Shown here one piece after another: positions 24,291 through 37,030 of a stretch of DNA of 64,000 nucleotides. The DNA is from Albula goreensis (taxonomy: Eukaryota; Chordata; Actinopteri; Albuliformes; Albulidae). The DNA is taken from assembly GCA_022829145.1 (NCBI GenBank), contig CM040756.1, positions 6,181,523 through 6,245,522 on the forward strand, in the 5' to 3' direction. Numbering within the stretch: the stretch's first letter is position 1; every line of letters begins with the position of its first letter. Both the position numbers and the translations under genes were made by a program. The notes below the pieces were generated by a model, which saw only the letters and a list, made by a program, of their open reading frames with translations, ran no database searches and had not been told where the DNA came from.

Positions 24291-25300
24291 TTTTTTTTCA
24301 CTAATAAAATATAACTTTTTGCATCTCTCTGCTTTCTGACCTGAAATAAACTCAATTTCATCCACTTCAGTCCACTCCATTTTGATTATAAGCATATTTT
24401 CTGTCTGTCAGATGTAGTTCAAAGAGCTTTGTTCAAAGTGAGCTCCAAGCTGTTTATTGCATTTATTAGCAAGGTGCTAGCAGGGTCCACACGAACAGAC
24501 ACTGTACTGTTAGCATTGTTGGGTGCAGCACATTAGAAAGATAGTCTCAATAGTTAACAAGCTCAAGTGACATACAGTATAATAGAAACATGTCATTTTG
24601 GTGAACTATCCTTTTGAGATTATAAACATCAGGGCAGGATATTTTCTATTGGTGGAAATCTACATTTGGCTAAGGCAGAGCGAATGAGATGGCATGGGTG
24701 GATGGTAAAAATATAGCACTAGATATTTGCATAATATATTTTACCTGATGGTATTTGTTCCAGTAATATTTTTATGCACTCATGTTGTGTTATCTTCAAA
24801 GGTTAATTTCCAGGGTTTTATTCAAACCCAGCATAAACCATGTGATTAACTAATTAACACAACAAGCCAAAAAACTTTGGTAGCCATGTTAGAGGTGCTC
24901 TAAGATAGGTTTATTTTTTTCGGCGCTCTGCTGGAAATTTTGAATTTGGTAAAGATCTCCACCACACCTCACTCACAAAAGTACTGCCTGACTGACATTT
25001 TTGCATTCATACTCAAGTAGCTAATTTGAATTTCATCAGAATTAGTTGTGGATACTGCAGTCAGTATGTCTAACATCTCTTCTTTTCTGATCAATTCCCA
25101 CATAACATGTTGAAATTCCTTTGTATATTCCAGTTGCTTTATCGAAGCTTTCCTCTCTGCTCTCAAGAACTTCCAGAGAAAGGGATGGAGTATTACTGTC
25201 AAACTGATTTCATGAATTTCTTCACCACCACTCTCTGCTGCTCTTTTCATGAGAATTACTCTGAGTAGAAAGATTTGGGTGGAACGGGCCTGTAGGCTCT
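24290..25300. other. Intergenic DNA, no gene
   Basis: Includes a fragment at 24,594-24,616 (ttttggtgaactatcctttt) whose complement resembles the aaaggatagttcacc segment common in fish repeats. The 93-codon minus frame at 24969-25250 is the most protein-like isolated frame in the window (KRAAESGGEEIHEISL near its start), but I recognise no family and see no partner exons. Confidence 0.5.
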
Positions 25301-26200
25301 GACGGATCTATATGGTATAGTTCATATGACAGAATTCAGTGATTTTACGGCACTGAAGAATGACGCATGATACTGCATAAACATGCGAACTTGATGCTTC
25401 GCTAATCAAGATTACTGCATGTCTTAGTGCCCTGTTCCAATGAGGGGAGCACTTAAGCAAAACACGCAGCGGACCAACCCACTTTACATTTAGATTTGCT
25501 CGATAATTATAATAATAAGGGCTGTTGAAATATGTGCTGAAACTGTACCAAGATTCTGAAGCAATTTCACTCATGATCCAGTGAGTGGCGGTCATGGCAC
25601 TCCGCCTTCATTAATATTGATCCTTAGGGTTCAGTCGTATTTGATATTTCCATAGCCTTCCATTAGTGAACTGGGTCGCTGTCCAGTTGATGAGTTTCAG
25701 TGTGTAATTGACCGCCATTCAGGTAGACATATTTCTTAATTAACATCACTGTCTGCCTCCCCAAAAGTAATTAATTTTAGACCTTGACGAGGACAGACCT
25801 TGGCTCGAGTGGGAGAAATTCGTAATACACGTTGCAATCGGTAACGTTTCATTAGCAACGTTACAGTTCACGTTTTAATTCGGCACTTTCAAAAAAAAAC
25901 GGAAGAGTTTGTGTGCACGGTGGGATAAGGGTGAAGTGAAGGAGAAACATTGTGCTGGAAACAAGCGATGGAACAGGAGCTCTTCCTTCTCCAGGTTCTG
26001 CAACTTAATACAATGTCAGACAGCTGGAGTGGGTTAATTTGAGGACGAATTGGGAGCCCAGCACTTTTATGGATCTCTCATTGTTATGTTTACCTTTTAT
26101 TTGCTCAGAGAAGTGGAAAATCTTACATTAAGTCCAGAAGAGAGGCTCTTATAATGCAAACGTAAATGGCTGGGATTATAATTATATTCAGGGGAATGAA
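25300..26200. promoter_or_regulatory. Candidate conserved non-coding stretch
   Basis: Repeat-free sequence rich in TAAT/ATTA cores (ttcttaattaacatcac, aagtaattaattttagacc) and including gttgcaatcggtaacgtttc. The 95-codon minus frame at 25308-25595 shows no domain. Enhancer-like by texture only. Confidence 0.25.
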
Positions 26201-28290
26201 GGATGATTAGAAAAAAAAGGGCTCATCTTGAAACCAAAACATGGGTTACTGCCTATTTACATCCTCCCCTCGTGGAATTACAGTCTTATTTATTCTGCGG
26301 AGAGGAGAGGAGAAGAGAAGAGAGGAGAGAGTATCTGTCCGCTCAGAATGGGATATTTTTCATGAGTGTACTTTCTGAGCTCTGGCTGCTGAAACACAAA
26401 GCAGACACACCCACCATGGAATTAGCGGAATCTTGTTGAGGGAACAGGGGCTCAGAGTCCTGTGGACGGGGTTTCAGTGAGAGTGTGTTTCAGAGGTGTG
26501 GGCAGTAATGCAGTTTGGAAGCGTCTGCCTGAGGATGTGGGGGCGGGCGCATTAGCCAGGGGGATTGCCTTAGTATCATCTCCCAGCGCCGACCCCACCC
26601 CAACCCCCACCACCCCTGAGTCACATGACTTCTCATAAATCCATCCCCAGCCTCAGACACACCTCGTTCACTCTGCCAAAAAAAAAAAAATAATAATAAA
26701 AATTGCTCCCAGAAACGGATGACTTTCTTTCGTCTCCCTGTTTGTATGGCTGTTGAGGAGTGCTGCTATTTCTCATTCCCTGCTCTGAGAGCAGAGGCAG
26801 TGCTTCTCTAGCACAGGACTTCAGCACGGAGGAGACTCAACCTTTTCCATATGCAAGGCCTGTATGTGCCCCATTTGTTACACCCGTGTCAAGTTGCGCC
26901 TTTTGGGGTCAAGACGGCGCCTTGTCGTTGTCAGGGTCAAGTGTTGTCAAGGCGATGCGCTCTTTGCTATGCGGACTGAGGTCATGCCTTCACTTGATTA
27001 CTGTCAAAACAATTGTGACTTCCTGTGAAAGCTCTCTTGCTGGTCTGAAGCCAATCCGCACATTTAGAGTTTGATAAACACTCACAGTGAACATAAGCTA
27101 AGGAAACAGGAAGAAGTTAATCTAATTTATTCCTTTTTTTTTTTTTTACCTTTTGCATTGTTGTCATACTGAAATCTTGAATGCCAAAGAAAGGAAAAAT
27201 AAATTAGCTCAGTTTGACATGTCGCCCACAAAAAGAAAAAAAAAAAAAAACCTGAATATGGCACTTGCTTGACATGCCATAATTTGTTGCCATGGAAATT
27301 GACCTAACTTTGAGATTGAGCATGCGACTATCAAAGCCACCCTGGCAATATAGGTCCCTGGACACCAATTGTGGATGTCACACCATTCCATAGCCAGATA
27401 ATCCTCACATTTAATGGGTCTCTGTGACTGTGATTAATTCTACTGCGCTCCAGATGAGCGCATTCATTCTAATATCTGATGAAAAATTATGTTTCGTGGA
27501 GTGGTACTTGGGGTAATGATATTTTATGAGCGGTTGAAAAATGTCCTGTCGGGAAGTTGAAACAGAGGCAGAAAACTTTTGAGGCTCCTTGTGAGCTGTG
27601 ATGCCGCAGAGATCAATAGTGCTATAAGACTCTGATGACATGAAATATGGAGGTGGAATGTGGCCTTTGAATTGGTATTCTGAAACAGGTGACCCAAGTG
27701 AAGGGGCTGATGTGACAGACTGTCCGGAGAGGGAGGAACAAGATGGTCTAAAAACAGCCTCGTATTTTTATTTATTTATTTATTTTTTATTTTTTTATTT
27801 ATTCCCCTTTTTTTAAGAGGCGGCCAAACCATTTCCACAGCTGGCTACTGCCAGAGAAAAGCCCAGCTGCCCAACGGTTTACGAGGCTGACTCTGAAAAG
27901 GTGTAGAGATGGGGACGGTGGTTCTTTGTGTTAATGAAACAGAATTGATGTTTCCGTGGTGACCCAGTTTGCCCACTCTCCGGCCTGAGGAGCAGCACTG
28001 CGGAGAGGTGCATTCATCCCACGCTGCAGTACATTTTTAGGAAGATTAACAGGACAATACTCTCTGGAGGGGCGGGGTCCTTTTATACAGGGATGACAGA
28101 ATGCTCTCACTTACAATAAAAATAAAAATATTGCAAAAAGCAATGTAAGCTGGTGAGTAAATTCATGACAATCAAGACAAAACTTTGGTGTTTCAACACT
28201 CAAGTACATTAAAGTCAGTATTTTATATCATGCACATTTAAATTGCTCTGTTATTCTGGGAACTGCACAACTCATCCAACACACAATAGG
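26200..28290. other. Intergenic DNA, no gene
   Basis: Simple sequence includes a GAGAAGAG tract (26,298-26,331), an A/TAA run (26,680-26,702), T runs (27,136-27,148), an A run (27,234-27,250) and an ATTT/T-rich tract (27,764-27,815). No exon, RNA gene or mobile element is recognised. Confidence 0.6.
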
Positions 28291-28291
28291 T

Positions 28292-28294
<3 letters not shown>

Positions 28295-28355
<61 letters not shown>

Positions 28356-28358
28356 ACA
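28295..28358 (+). repeat. (CA)n microsatellite
   Basis: About 28 uninterrupted CA units, then tacacacat. Confidence 0.97.
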
Positions 28359-28889
28359 TCTACAAAACTTCCTTGTCTACTGAAAAACATGTTGAGGCTG
28401 AGTCTATAATCCTCGGGTAGATTAATATTCTATAAATTTAAATAATTTGAAAACATATTCTTGTCAAGATTATGCCTTCATTTTATTGAAAACCTGGTCT
28501 TAGGAGCATGATGGGACCAATTGTTTTGTCTGAGCGAGCACGGTTAAAATGTAGCAGTAGATTTTGTTAATGAAAAACGCAACAGATTGAGGATATAAAC
28601 CTTTCCCCTCAAGAGCCTGAATTTGCTGCAGAATGAAGGATTAAGGTCATTTTTGGGGGCTTTTTAATTTAAAAATTCCGACTCAAAAAGAAGAAAAAAA
28701 AAAAAACAGATTGGAAACTTGCCCTACCATTCCGCAGAATGACTAACACAAATATGCAAATATTAGAAAAAACAGATATCCATTCAGCCAGGCTTCATTG
28801 TGGCCACGTCTTGATATTAAAAAAACACCATTTGTTACAGGAAGAGGCAAATATTGCAGGTGTTCAACCAAACATTCCCACACAGAAGT

Positions 28890-28924
28890 ACACACGCACA
28901 CAGACACACACACACACACTCACT

Positions 28925-29023
<99 letters not shown>

Positions 29024-29144
29024 ACACACACACTCACATACACTCTCACACACACTCACACACTCATACACACACAGACACACACACACGCACGCTCTCT
29101 CACACACACACACACGCACACACACACACACACACACAGACACA
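28890..29144 (+). repeat. Long compound (CA)n satellite
   Basis: (CA)n with sparse CACT, CATA, CACG and CAGA interruptions over about 255 bases. Frames of 107-156 codons crossing it are His/Thr repeats, not proteins. Confidence 0.97.
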
Positions 29145-30420
29145 ACCGAGCAGCATACAGTCACCACCGAAAAGTAAATCCACCCCAGAACTTCCTGGAA
29201 TTATGCTGACTGTGGGGGTGTTGAGTTTTTGAGGGCTTTTTTGGGGTGTGCATGCATTCCTCTACATTTAGCTGGGGCTTACCATTGACAAATTGATGAG
29301 TGAGGATGGGAGGTGTGTTGGGGGATGTCCTATGATCCCCTAGTTCCTTTGTGAATGATGCAATTTCCTGTTGACTGTCTGCCACACCATCACTCTCTTC
29401 AGGCTATTGTCTACATTATATGAATAGGCTTTTGAATTTATGATTGAAAATGCATTCTCAGACTTTTGAGATTAGTAACATGATCTGATTAATGTCATGA
29501 TGACCTTGTATAGTTCTGTTTCTCGCAAAATGGAGTACTCTGTACGGCAAGCGTTCTGTTAATCTATGTGTAGGGACTATTCCCTCCCAACTTCTAACAT
29601 GTGGAATGGAAAATCTGCCACTGCAATATACAGAATATATTTGAGAATATATTAGAGAATATATTTGACCATAACCATCTCACACAGTATTCAGTGCAAC
29701 TTCCTAGCATGATCAGAAATGTGCATCTGAGCTGGAAATAAACTGAATGCGGGAATGCATGAAGTCCAGTTCAGATCAATGATTCGCAGTTTGACTTGAG
29801 GAAACTGGCAACCTGTCAATGAGAAAAAGCAAAGCCACAAAAATGCCACAAAAATACTGAAGTATCCTATGATGCTGAGTTCCTCGAAAGCCGTGATGGT
29901 GGAGGAGGCCAGCTCACTTGTTCTCGGCACGAAACAAAAATATCCACCATGTACTTCTGGTTTTGCATGGCGATACCCAGATGGACACTACCAATCCTAC
30001 CATCTGGTCTCAATGAAGTACAGCAAAGCTCCATAATGCATTTCCTTCAGTCTATTTGACTGCTAATCTACAGAACAAAATAAAAATATTCTGCTCTGTT
30101 CAAATTCTAATTTTTCTTTGTCAATTTAGAAAATGGCAAGAATCCCCTAGCAAAGTATATATGAAAGAAATATTCATATTAATACCCTGGATATTCTGAA
30201 TGATTGTGTTTCCTCCCCTCAGGTGAGTTTGATTAGAACATCATTCCAAGCAGATTCCCACAGTAGCTTTGTCTTTCCCTCTCTCCTGCAGTCAGAAACA
30301 CACCCATCCCTCAGTTATAACCATATGGCAGCTGAACAAACTGCCAACTTTCAGATAAACTGCCAACCTCCAGATATAGTTGCAAAGAAGGAAGAAAAAA
30401 AAGAAACATATGCTTAAACT
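29145..30420. other. Intergenic DNA, no gene
   Basis: Unique AT-rich sequence, with a small internal repeat of gaatatattt(g/a)aga near 29,633-29,667. No supported gene. Confidence 0.6.
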
Positions 30421-30424
30421 GCTT

Positions 30425-30890
30425 AAAGATGGGGGTGGGTGGGGGAACGAGAGGAGAGAGCGCAGAAGGGAGAGGGACGTTCCCCACATGGCGGTTTCCC
30501 AGTGGCGGAAAGCGGCGTTGAGTCTGACAGATGCAGGTGACTCTTCTGTGGTGCGAGTCAACTATCTGCATATGTTTTGGGAACATTTGCACGGTCATTG
30601 CTCACAGGGAGCATATGTCTGACGAAGGTCAGCGATTTAAAAACACCGCACATACGGAGCCCTCATTTTCATAATCAGAGTTACAGAGAAAGCGTCTGAA
30701 GACTGAGGGCAAGAGGGAGCGAGAGAAGGAAGGAGGGAGGGAGAGAGAGACAGAGAGAGCGCCATAGAGACAGTCAGAAGTAGACTGAAAGAGAGAGGGA
30801 GAGAGAGAGAGAATGCAACAAAGGGAGATTTGAGTGAAAAACCAAGAGACAGACAGCTACAGACTGAGATTGTGCAATAAAGAGAGAGAG
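30425..30890 (+). repeat. Purine-rich GA low-complexity region
   Basis: GA/GGGA/GACA-rich tracts at 30,425-30,480 and 30,710-30,890, with about 230 bases of unique DNA between. The 193-codon minus frame spanning 30637-31218 is largely Ser/Leu sequence read from this tract and is probably not a gene. Confidence 0.7.
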
Positions 30891-31079
30891 ATTTCGATAA
30901 TCCGACTATTTCTGCGATTCCAACTTTCTGAGAAGTGTTTTTGCTCTGTTCTTTTGATTCTACAAGAGCTTTATTTAAGCAGGGAAGGTGGAGCTCAAGG
31001 TTATAGAAATTTGGGACTCTCCCAAGCCAGGAACTCGCACCCCACTGTGGGCCCCCGAAATTACCGGCCGTGAGTCCTT

Positions 31080-31530
31080 GACTCAATATGACACAAGTCA
31101 TCACCATCATTAAAGTAATTGATGCCAATAGTGTAATTGCGCACATTATTGAATATACGCTGGTGTTAAGTACATAAACAAACTCCACCAGAGGAGAAAA
31201 GATACCCTCTCCCAACATGTGGCCACTTCACCCACCGGGACCCGTGCTCAGGAATCATTACACTCAGATTATTTTCACAACCTGTGAAAAGCCAAATAAA
31301 AAAAGCAAGAAAAAAAATATTGGCTGCAAAATTGACAGCCAGTTTCGCAAAGGTCAAATAAGGAGGGCTCGATTTCAAAGAAAGACTGAGAAACGATTGA
31401 AGTGCCCGGCCGTCGAGAGAGAAACCGCTGATCAGTTTAGCATGAGGTACCATCTCAGATCCATTGATCTAATTGTCAGAGCTAAAGTTAAAGCCACACA
31501 TATGAATTTAAAGGTATAATATTTTTAGAA
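31080..31530. promoter_or_regulatory. Candidate conserved non-coding stretch
   Basis: Repeat-free sequence with several TAAT/ATTA cores (attaaagtaattgatgcc, tgtaattgcgcacattattg) and ttgatctaattgtcag. It is composed like a homeodomain-responsive enhancer. No coding signal. Confidence 0.25.
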
Positions 31531-31865
31531 GCCTATCAACTTAGCCTTTAAATAGCTCTTTAATAGAGGTCTGTGCCTTTCATTCGTGATTGAGCTTTGC
31601 TTTCAGTCTCTGACACAAATCTATACTTCCAATATGAATACTAACTGAAGCTGTTGACACACATTGGCCCTGTGTGTTAAAAAATGTCCTAGATGATGGT
31701 GAGGAATTCACCTTTCGCTGATTTATCTTTCCCGCCCATGCCCCCGAGCCCCGTTCAGCAGACAGAACTCAACCTGAAATATTTCTGAAGTTCACTCATT
31801 TTCTTAATCCATTTTATTAATTTAGAAAGCTCAGGCATATCCCCTCAGTCTGCTTTTAATGAGCA

Positions 31866-31995
31866 GGGCAGAGGTGTCCAATCCTGGGCACAGACGGCCT
31901 CGGGATGTGCTGCTCATTTGATTTCACCTTAAAACCAGTAACCATGTCAGTCCCCACAACCAGGTGAAGCCTGTTAACCACATAATTGACTGCGC
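31866..31995 (+). mobile_element. Fragment of an interspersed DNA-transposon-like repeat
   Basis: Starts cagaggtgtccaatcctggg and contains ccccacaaccaggtgaagcc, both familiar from a widespread non-autonomous fish element with a (gg)gtgtccaatcctgg terminus. Truncated and diverged. The assignment rests on memory. Confidence 0.45.
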
Positions 31996-32640
31996 TGGTA
32001 TGGAAATGCCGGGGCGATGTCAGAGACCGATGTTCCCATGGCCTCATTCTGACACAGATATTTTGGCATTTGAACGCATCTTTATGTATTTTGGTGTAAA
32101 TTAAAACTGCATAAACTTCTAACAACCAAAATGAAGGGGAGCTGCATTTCAGATTTTGCACACGTCTCATGTCATCTGGCTGAGGTATATAATTGTATCA
32201 TATCCATGTGATGTGAGTGTGCTCATGTGTGCATGTGCACGTGTGTGTGTGTAAATAGGTAGACTCCTCTTCAATGACCAACCTCATCAGGGCAGCATCT
32301 CTCCATCACTATGGCAACGTAGTCCCATAATTGCAGTCAAATAAAATATAAGCCTTCTGAGTGGTTATAGAAGACTAGAGCAGTGCATGTGTTACAGATT
32401 GCTATTGTTTTTGGCTCCTTGTATTCACTAGGTATTTTTAAACATATCCTATTAAGCCAACAGTTTCACACACATAGTAGAACACGAACATCCTTCTGCA
32501 CCGCATCAAAGCAAGGCGCAGATCTGCCTCACCTGGCACATAATCAATGCATCACTGTATCAGCCAAGCCTATCAGGAGCAAGCTTACAGCCAGACCCGT
32601 GCAGAGTGTGCTTTTTCCTGGTTACTGTTACCTGGTTACT
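31995..32640. other. Intergenic DNA, no gene
   Basis: Unique sequence with a short gtgtgtgt run at 32,241-32,252. No exon is supported. Confidence 0.6.
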
Positions 32641-32760
32641 ACAAGGGCAGATATATTAGGGTTTCATTTGAACAGCTTTAATTGATCGATTAAGTGCTAA
32701 GTAATGAAGACCACCTGTAGCTGACGTGGGTCTTCAGTGCAAGGTTCGGTAGCTCCTGGG
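32640..32760 (-). mobile_element. Second copy of the 16.1-kb interspersed repeat (inverted)
   Basis: The block tttaattgatcgattaagtg + ctaagtaatgaagacc (32,677-32,712) matches the complement of 16,128-16,165 at roughly 80 percent. The two copies confirm a dispersed family. No coding capacity. Confidence 0.5.
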
Positions 32761-33660
32761 ATAGTGTGCTTATGTATGGACAGATGAAGCTTAAAAAGTG
32801 TTTGGACTCGGAGGACCAGAAATCAAGAGGATAGACGAGGCCACAAGACCATTATTTCTCCACAGCCAAAGGCTTCTCTCCTTCGAGCTCCTGCCGACAG
32901 CTTCGTTCGTATTTCCACTGGATTCACTGACATTAAGGAAGACAGTCTGAATGAAGGCCAAAGCAAATTAGACCCACTGTTTCATAGTTACACAAAGGAC
33001 CACAAACTTCCCTCTCAAAACAAACACTTCTGAGTGCATTAGAAATATCAAAGCTAGACATACAGAACTTAGGCAAACAACGGTCCACAAGTAAACAGTT
33101 GAAAACTTAAATTTCACTGTCAAACAACATTGTTTGCTTGCCTTCTCATTTCCAGCACATTTGGTATTTTGTGTCCAAGAAGGTACATCCAGAAACGAAA
33201 TCAAGAAAGCGTATGTGTATGTGTGTGTGTAAATGCATAGTATGTGTTCTTATGTTTATGTTTGCACAGTAGCTTTTGTGTGTATGTATGCTTTTGTGTG
33301 TTTTGAGCTTATTAGCGCATGTGTGTGTGTCTTTGTGTGTTTTTTGTGCATGCTTGTCCTGTGTTCATTAGTGTGTTTGCGCAGGTGTGCTCGCATGTAT
33401 GTGCTTTTGTGCCTGTTTGTGTGAGCGTGTGGGTGTGAGGGGGTTGTTTGTGGGGGACGCATCCAGTCTCGAAACTCGGGAAAGACTGAGTGATTCTCTG
33501 GTAGCCCACTTCCCCGTCGTCCCTCGCATGAAGACAAAGCTCATCATTTTCCCCTCAGAAATATGAATCTACAAAGAGAGGCTTTAGAGAGAGCACCGGC
33601 ATCCTGGGGCTCCCAGGACCCCGGCCGCTGTCTCCCTCAGGGAGTTCGTTAATCACCCTT
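32760..33660. other. Intergenic DNA with a diverged GT satellite
   Basis: GT-rich, strongly interrupted repeat from about 33,211 to 33,445 (gtgtgttt, gtatgtgc). Cys/Val-rich or His/Thr-rich frames over it are artefacts. Confidence 0.7.
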
Positions 33661-33797
33661 TCAGAGGTGTCAGCCAGCGGGTGGGTCTGTCACACGTGGA
33701 GCCGCCGACTCTGCACTACACACAGAGCTGCTATTGAGAGAACAGCACAGCTGGGTCACTACGACCACGCCCACCCCACAGTCACTCACGCACAGAC

Positions 33798-34395
33798 TAA
33801 CAGAGTAACACTCACACACACACACACACACAGACTAACACTCATACACACACACACACACACACAACACACACAGACTAACACTCACATGCACACACAC
33901 ACACTTTCATGCACACACTCACACATACACAAACACTCATACACACACACACACAGACTAACACTCACATGCACACACACACCCACACACAGACTAACAC
34001 TCACATGCACACACACACTTTCATGCACACACTCACACATACACAAACACTCATACACACACACACACACACACAGACTAACACTCACATACACACACAC
34101 ACACACCCACACACACAGACTAACACTCACATGCACACACACACACTTTCTTGCACACACTCACACATACACAAACACTCATACACACACACACACACAC
34201 AGACTAACACTCACATGCAAACACACCCACACACACAGACAAACACTCACGTGCACGCACACACTTTCTTACACACACTCACACACATACACAAACACTC
34301 ATACACACACACACACACATACACAAATGGCCATGCATACACACACAAACATGAACTCATACACACACACATACACACATACATACATACACACA
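33798..34395 (+). repeat. Higher-order CA satellite
   Basis: Blocks of agactaacactcacatgc recur at 33,832, 33,875, 33,955, 33,991, 34,075, 34,117, 34,201 and 34,237. A longer unit beginning actttc(a/t)t at 33,903, 34,017, 34,145 and 34,263 gives a higher-order period of about 114-128 bases. The 279-codon + frame here is a His/Thr repeat, not a gene. Confidence 0.95.
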
Positions 34396-34399
34396 GAAA

Positions 34400-35000
34400 A
34401 ACACACTCCAATCTTTATTAGTACAATGCTGGTCACAACAGATAATGAGCTGACCAATAAAAGGGAAGAGACCACGGCTGACACAGTGGAACCACAAAAA
34501 TGCTAGACATACAGATACAGTTTGACTGGTCAATATCACATTCTGTACTGTCACTGATACAAAAAAATGAGTCACACTTTGCATTGATGAGAATCTGAAA
34601 TGCTGTAAAAAAAAAAACAATTGGGCATGTCAATGGGGCAACAGATTAAGCGACGTGAGAGGCTTGATTTAAAGGAGAATAAATGGCACAGTAAGAGTTT
34701 GCAGTGGATAGATAGTCACTGAGAAGGGGATGTATCATTCAGAAACTCAATGAATCTGAATATGCATCAGTATTCTGGTGAGGGAAAAAAATATGAAGTC
34801 AAAAATCTGGCTCCAGTAAAATGAGTAACAATTTAAATTATTCAATAAAGTATTGAAACTGGTGAATGTCGATGTTTTTCGGCACAGCTTTCATTCTTGG
34901 AGTTCTAAACCACATCTGTTAACAATGCAATAATGTCTCAGAGGTCCCACCATAGACATAATATCTAACATATTGAATAAATCTGATATATCAAACCCAT
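34400..35000. other. Intergenic DNA, no gene
   Basis: AT-rich unique DNA with an A-run at 34,607-34,616. Confidence 0.6.
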
Positions 35001-35039
35001 AAATACTGCTGAACATAACTGATATCAAAAGCTTCCTGG

Positions 35040-35480
35040 AGTTGAAATGTGGGCCCAGATGAAGGTGAAGGGTGTATTTGGCAAGCTGGTGGGGCACACC
35101 CCCACCCCCCATCTCCCACCCGCCCGTTTGCCCCTTCTCGCCCCGTTTCGTGAATCTGGCATGGGCTGCGCCAGATGTGCACGCGTCTTGCACTCCGCGA
35201 GAGTGCCATATGGATCAGGGTTCAGATATAATTGGCTGTGCGCTGTCAGGACTCTCAGCTTCCTTCTCCCAGCGCCCCCATGTAAATTTAACTCGCGCAG
35301 CCTGGAAAACGGTCTGCCCTGCTCCCGACGCTTTCGTTTGATTAAACGAAGGAATAGAAAAGAAAAAGGGAGCGAAATTAGGGTCGGATCTGCTCTTTTG
35401 TGACGTGAGTTACACGGCTCCTCTGGTAAGCCTCGCTCGTCAGGAAAAAAAAAAAAAAAACACGATTCCAGACAGCGCAC
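35040..35480. promoter_or_regulatory. CpG-containing GC-rich patch
   Basis: Starts with a C-rich run (35,095-35,130, G-quadruplex-capable on the minus strand) followed by CpG-dense sequence to about 35,435, then an A-run of about 17 (35,444-35,460). Overlapping frames on both strands (35025-35516 minus, 35047-35403 plus) are not recognisable. Could be an unmethylated regulatory element. Confidence 0.25.
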
Positions 35481-36770
35481 CTCAGAGAAGAATGAGGCGA
35501 AAGAGTTGGAGAACACAATGAAAGCTCAGAGGACATTTGCTCTCATTGAGTGAACAGACGTGGAACAACGTGTCAATAGTAATGAGTAAATGCAGTACTG
35601 CTATAGAAGAGAGAAGACGCACACCTTATTTTTAATATGGTGATGTGCAGCAAAAAATACATTGACAAATGTACACGTTGCCAAAACATTGGTTGCTTCT
35701 TGTCTCTATAAAAGCATGTTAGTATAGAAAATGTGCAATTATCTCTTTCTCTTTTCAATTTGGCCAGGCAAAACCAAAAAAAAGGGTTTAATTGGCTGTC
35801 AATCACTGACTTGTTTAAACCAATCAGTAGGTTTTTCCTCTGTACAATAAAACAGTTATTGGTTCAAACCTGTTAGCTTTTGGTTTTGTTATGAATCATT
35901 CTCTCTTTACTAGCATTCATGCTAGTTTTATCTTCTTTTTGCATGTTTTACAAGAACCAGCTAGGCTAGGGACACATATATCTGTCCAGCCCAGACTAAT
36001 GATACGAAGTGCCAGCATTCAGGGAGAATTGACTAGGTTTCAAACTCTGCAATTTATGTATTTTTTTTTTACTATGAGGTATTCAGAATGAATCACATGA
36101 ATCAACATTGGTAGACACATAGACGATTCTGTTCTCCGTCAAGTGTTCGATTTTGAAAACCCACACAACGGTTAAGTGTGATCAATTAAGATCAATTACG
36201 CAGTCGTTTCATGGTAATTGCAGTACTTTTCCAAACCATATGGAGTCAACACCTCTCTGACCCAGGGGCCTCCAGAGGTCTTTTAATTGACCAATTGACT
36301 TGATGATCAATAAACAACATGTGGTCACGGCTCATTGGCAATTGACCCAGACCATGTGATTTCTAAAAAAAACAAAAAATAAGACAAAAAAAAACAAAGA
36401 CCATCTGGTCTATCAAGATCCATACCCCATATAAGGTGTCTGTACAAAATAATGACTGAATTCAGTTGAAATTAATAGTGCAAGTCAACCTAAGTTATTC
36501 TTTCTAGAAAAGTTATTATTGAAGTCTCATTGCTTATTTGTCAAAAAGAAATAGTTAATGCTTATCAAGATCATATTGTATAGCTCTCTTTCTTCGTATA
36601 ATCCATTTACCCAACTGGGTATTTACTGAAACAACTCAGGTAAGCCCTTCGACGAAGGGTAGAAGATCAACACCCAGCCAGAGAATTGAGCGTGCAACAT
36701 TTACAATACGATTCTTAATAATCCATAACCACTGTGTCACACTGACACAAATACATTACCCACTTGTGGC
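35480..36770. other. AT-rich intergenic DNA, no gene
   Basis: Contains repeated caattga-type motifs (36,283-36,350) and A-rich runs (36,366-36,398). No exon is supported. Confidence 0.6.
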
Positions 36771-37030
36771 GTTTTATCCTCTCTGAAAGCGCCGTGTGCT
36801 CATTCCCCTCTCTTTGATCAGAAGGGGGAGGAGGGACCTCAGCGCACCGGTGCAATTCTCGGTGAAATCACCGCGCAGTGCTGTGGGCTGCGGTGAGACA
36901 CGCCAGGAGGCCCTTAAATCAGGCCTCTGCCGCTGAATCACATATCGCAGGCGCGCGATATTCACCTCCGAAAGCCAGCGCTGGAGCCAGGCGAGAGGGG
37001 AGTCATAAAGAGGGAGAACGTCACGTCACG
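36770..37030. promoter_or_regulatory. Small CpG-containing patch
   Basis: About 260 bases with CpG-rich segments (gcgcaccggtgc, atcaccgcgcagtgc, gcaggcgcgcgata) in AT-rich surroundings. It includes an ACCGGT core like those at 21.86 and 21.92 kb. Function unknown. Confidence 0.25.

Noticed and set aside
24969..25250. 93-codon minus frame with a balanced, protein-like composition
   Set aside because: Considered as a domesticated or transposase fragment, but no known motif and no flanking exons; left as unrecognised.
28739..29232. Frames of 107-156 codons
   Set aside because: Pure CA-repeat translations.
30637..31218. 193-codon minus-strand frame with membrane-like hydrophobic stretches
   Set aside because: Half is Ser/Leu sequence from a GA tract. 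The rest matches no family I know, and hydrophobicity follows from the TC-rich template.
33667..34506. 279-codon open frame (+), the longest in the window
   Set aside because: Almost all His/Thr/Leu repeat read from the CA satellite; no domain and no splice context.
36277..36360. caattgacc-type repeats as another copy of the 16.1-kb element
   Set aside because: Similarity limited to short AT-rich words; no ordered match to the rest of the element.
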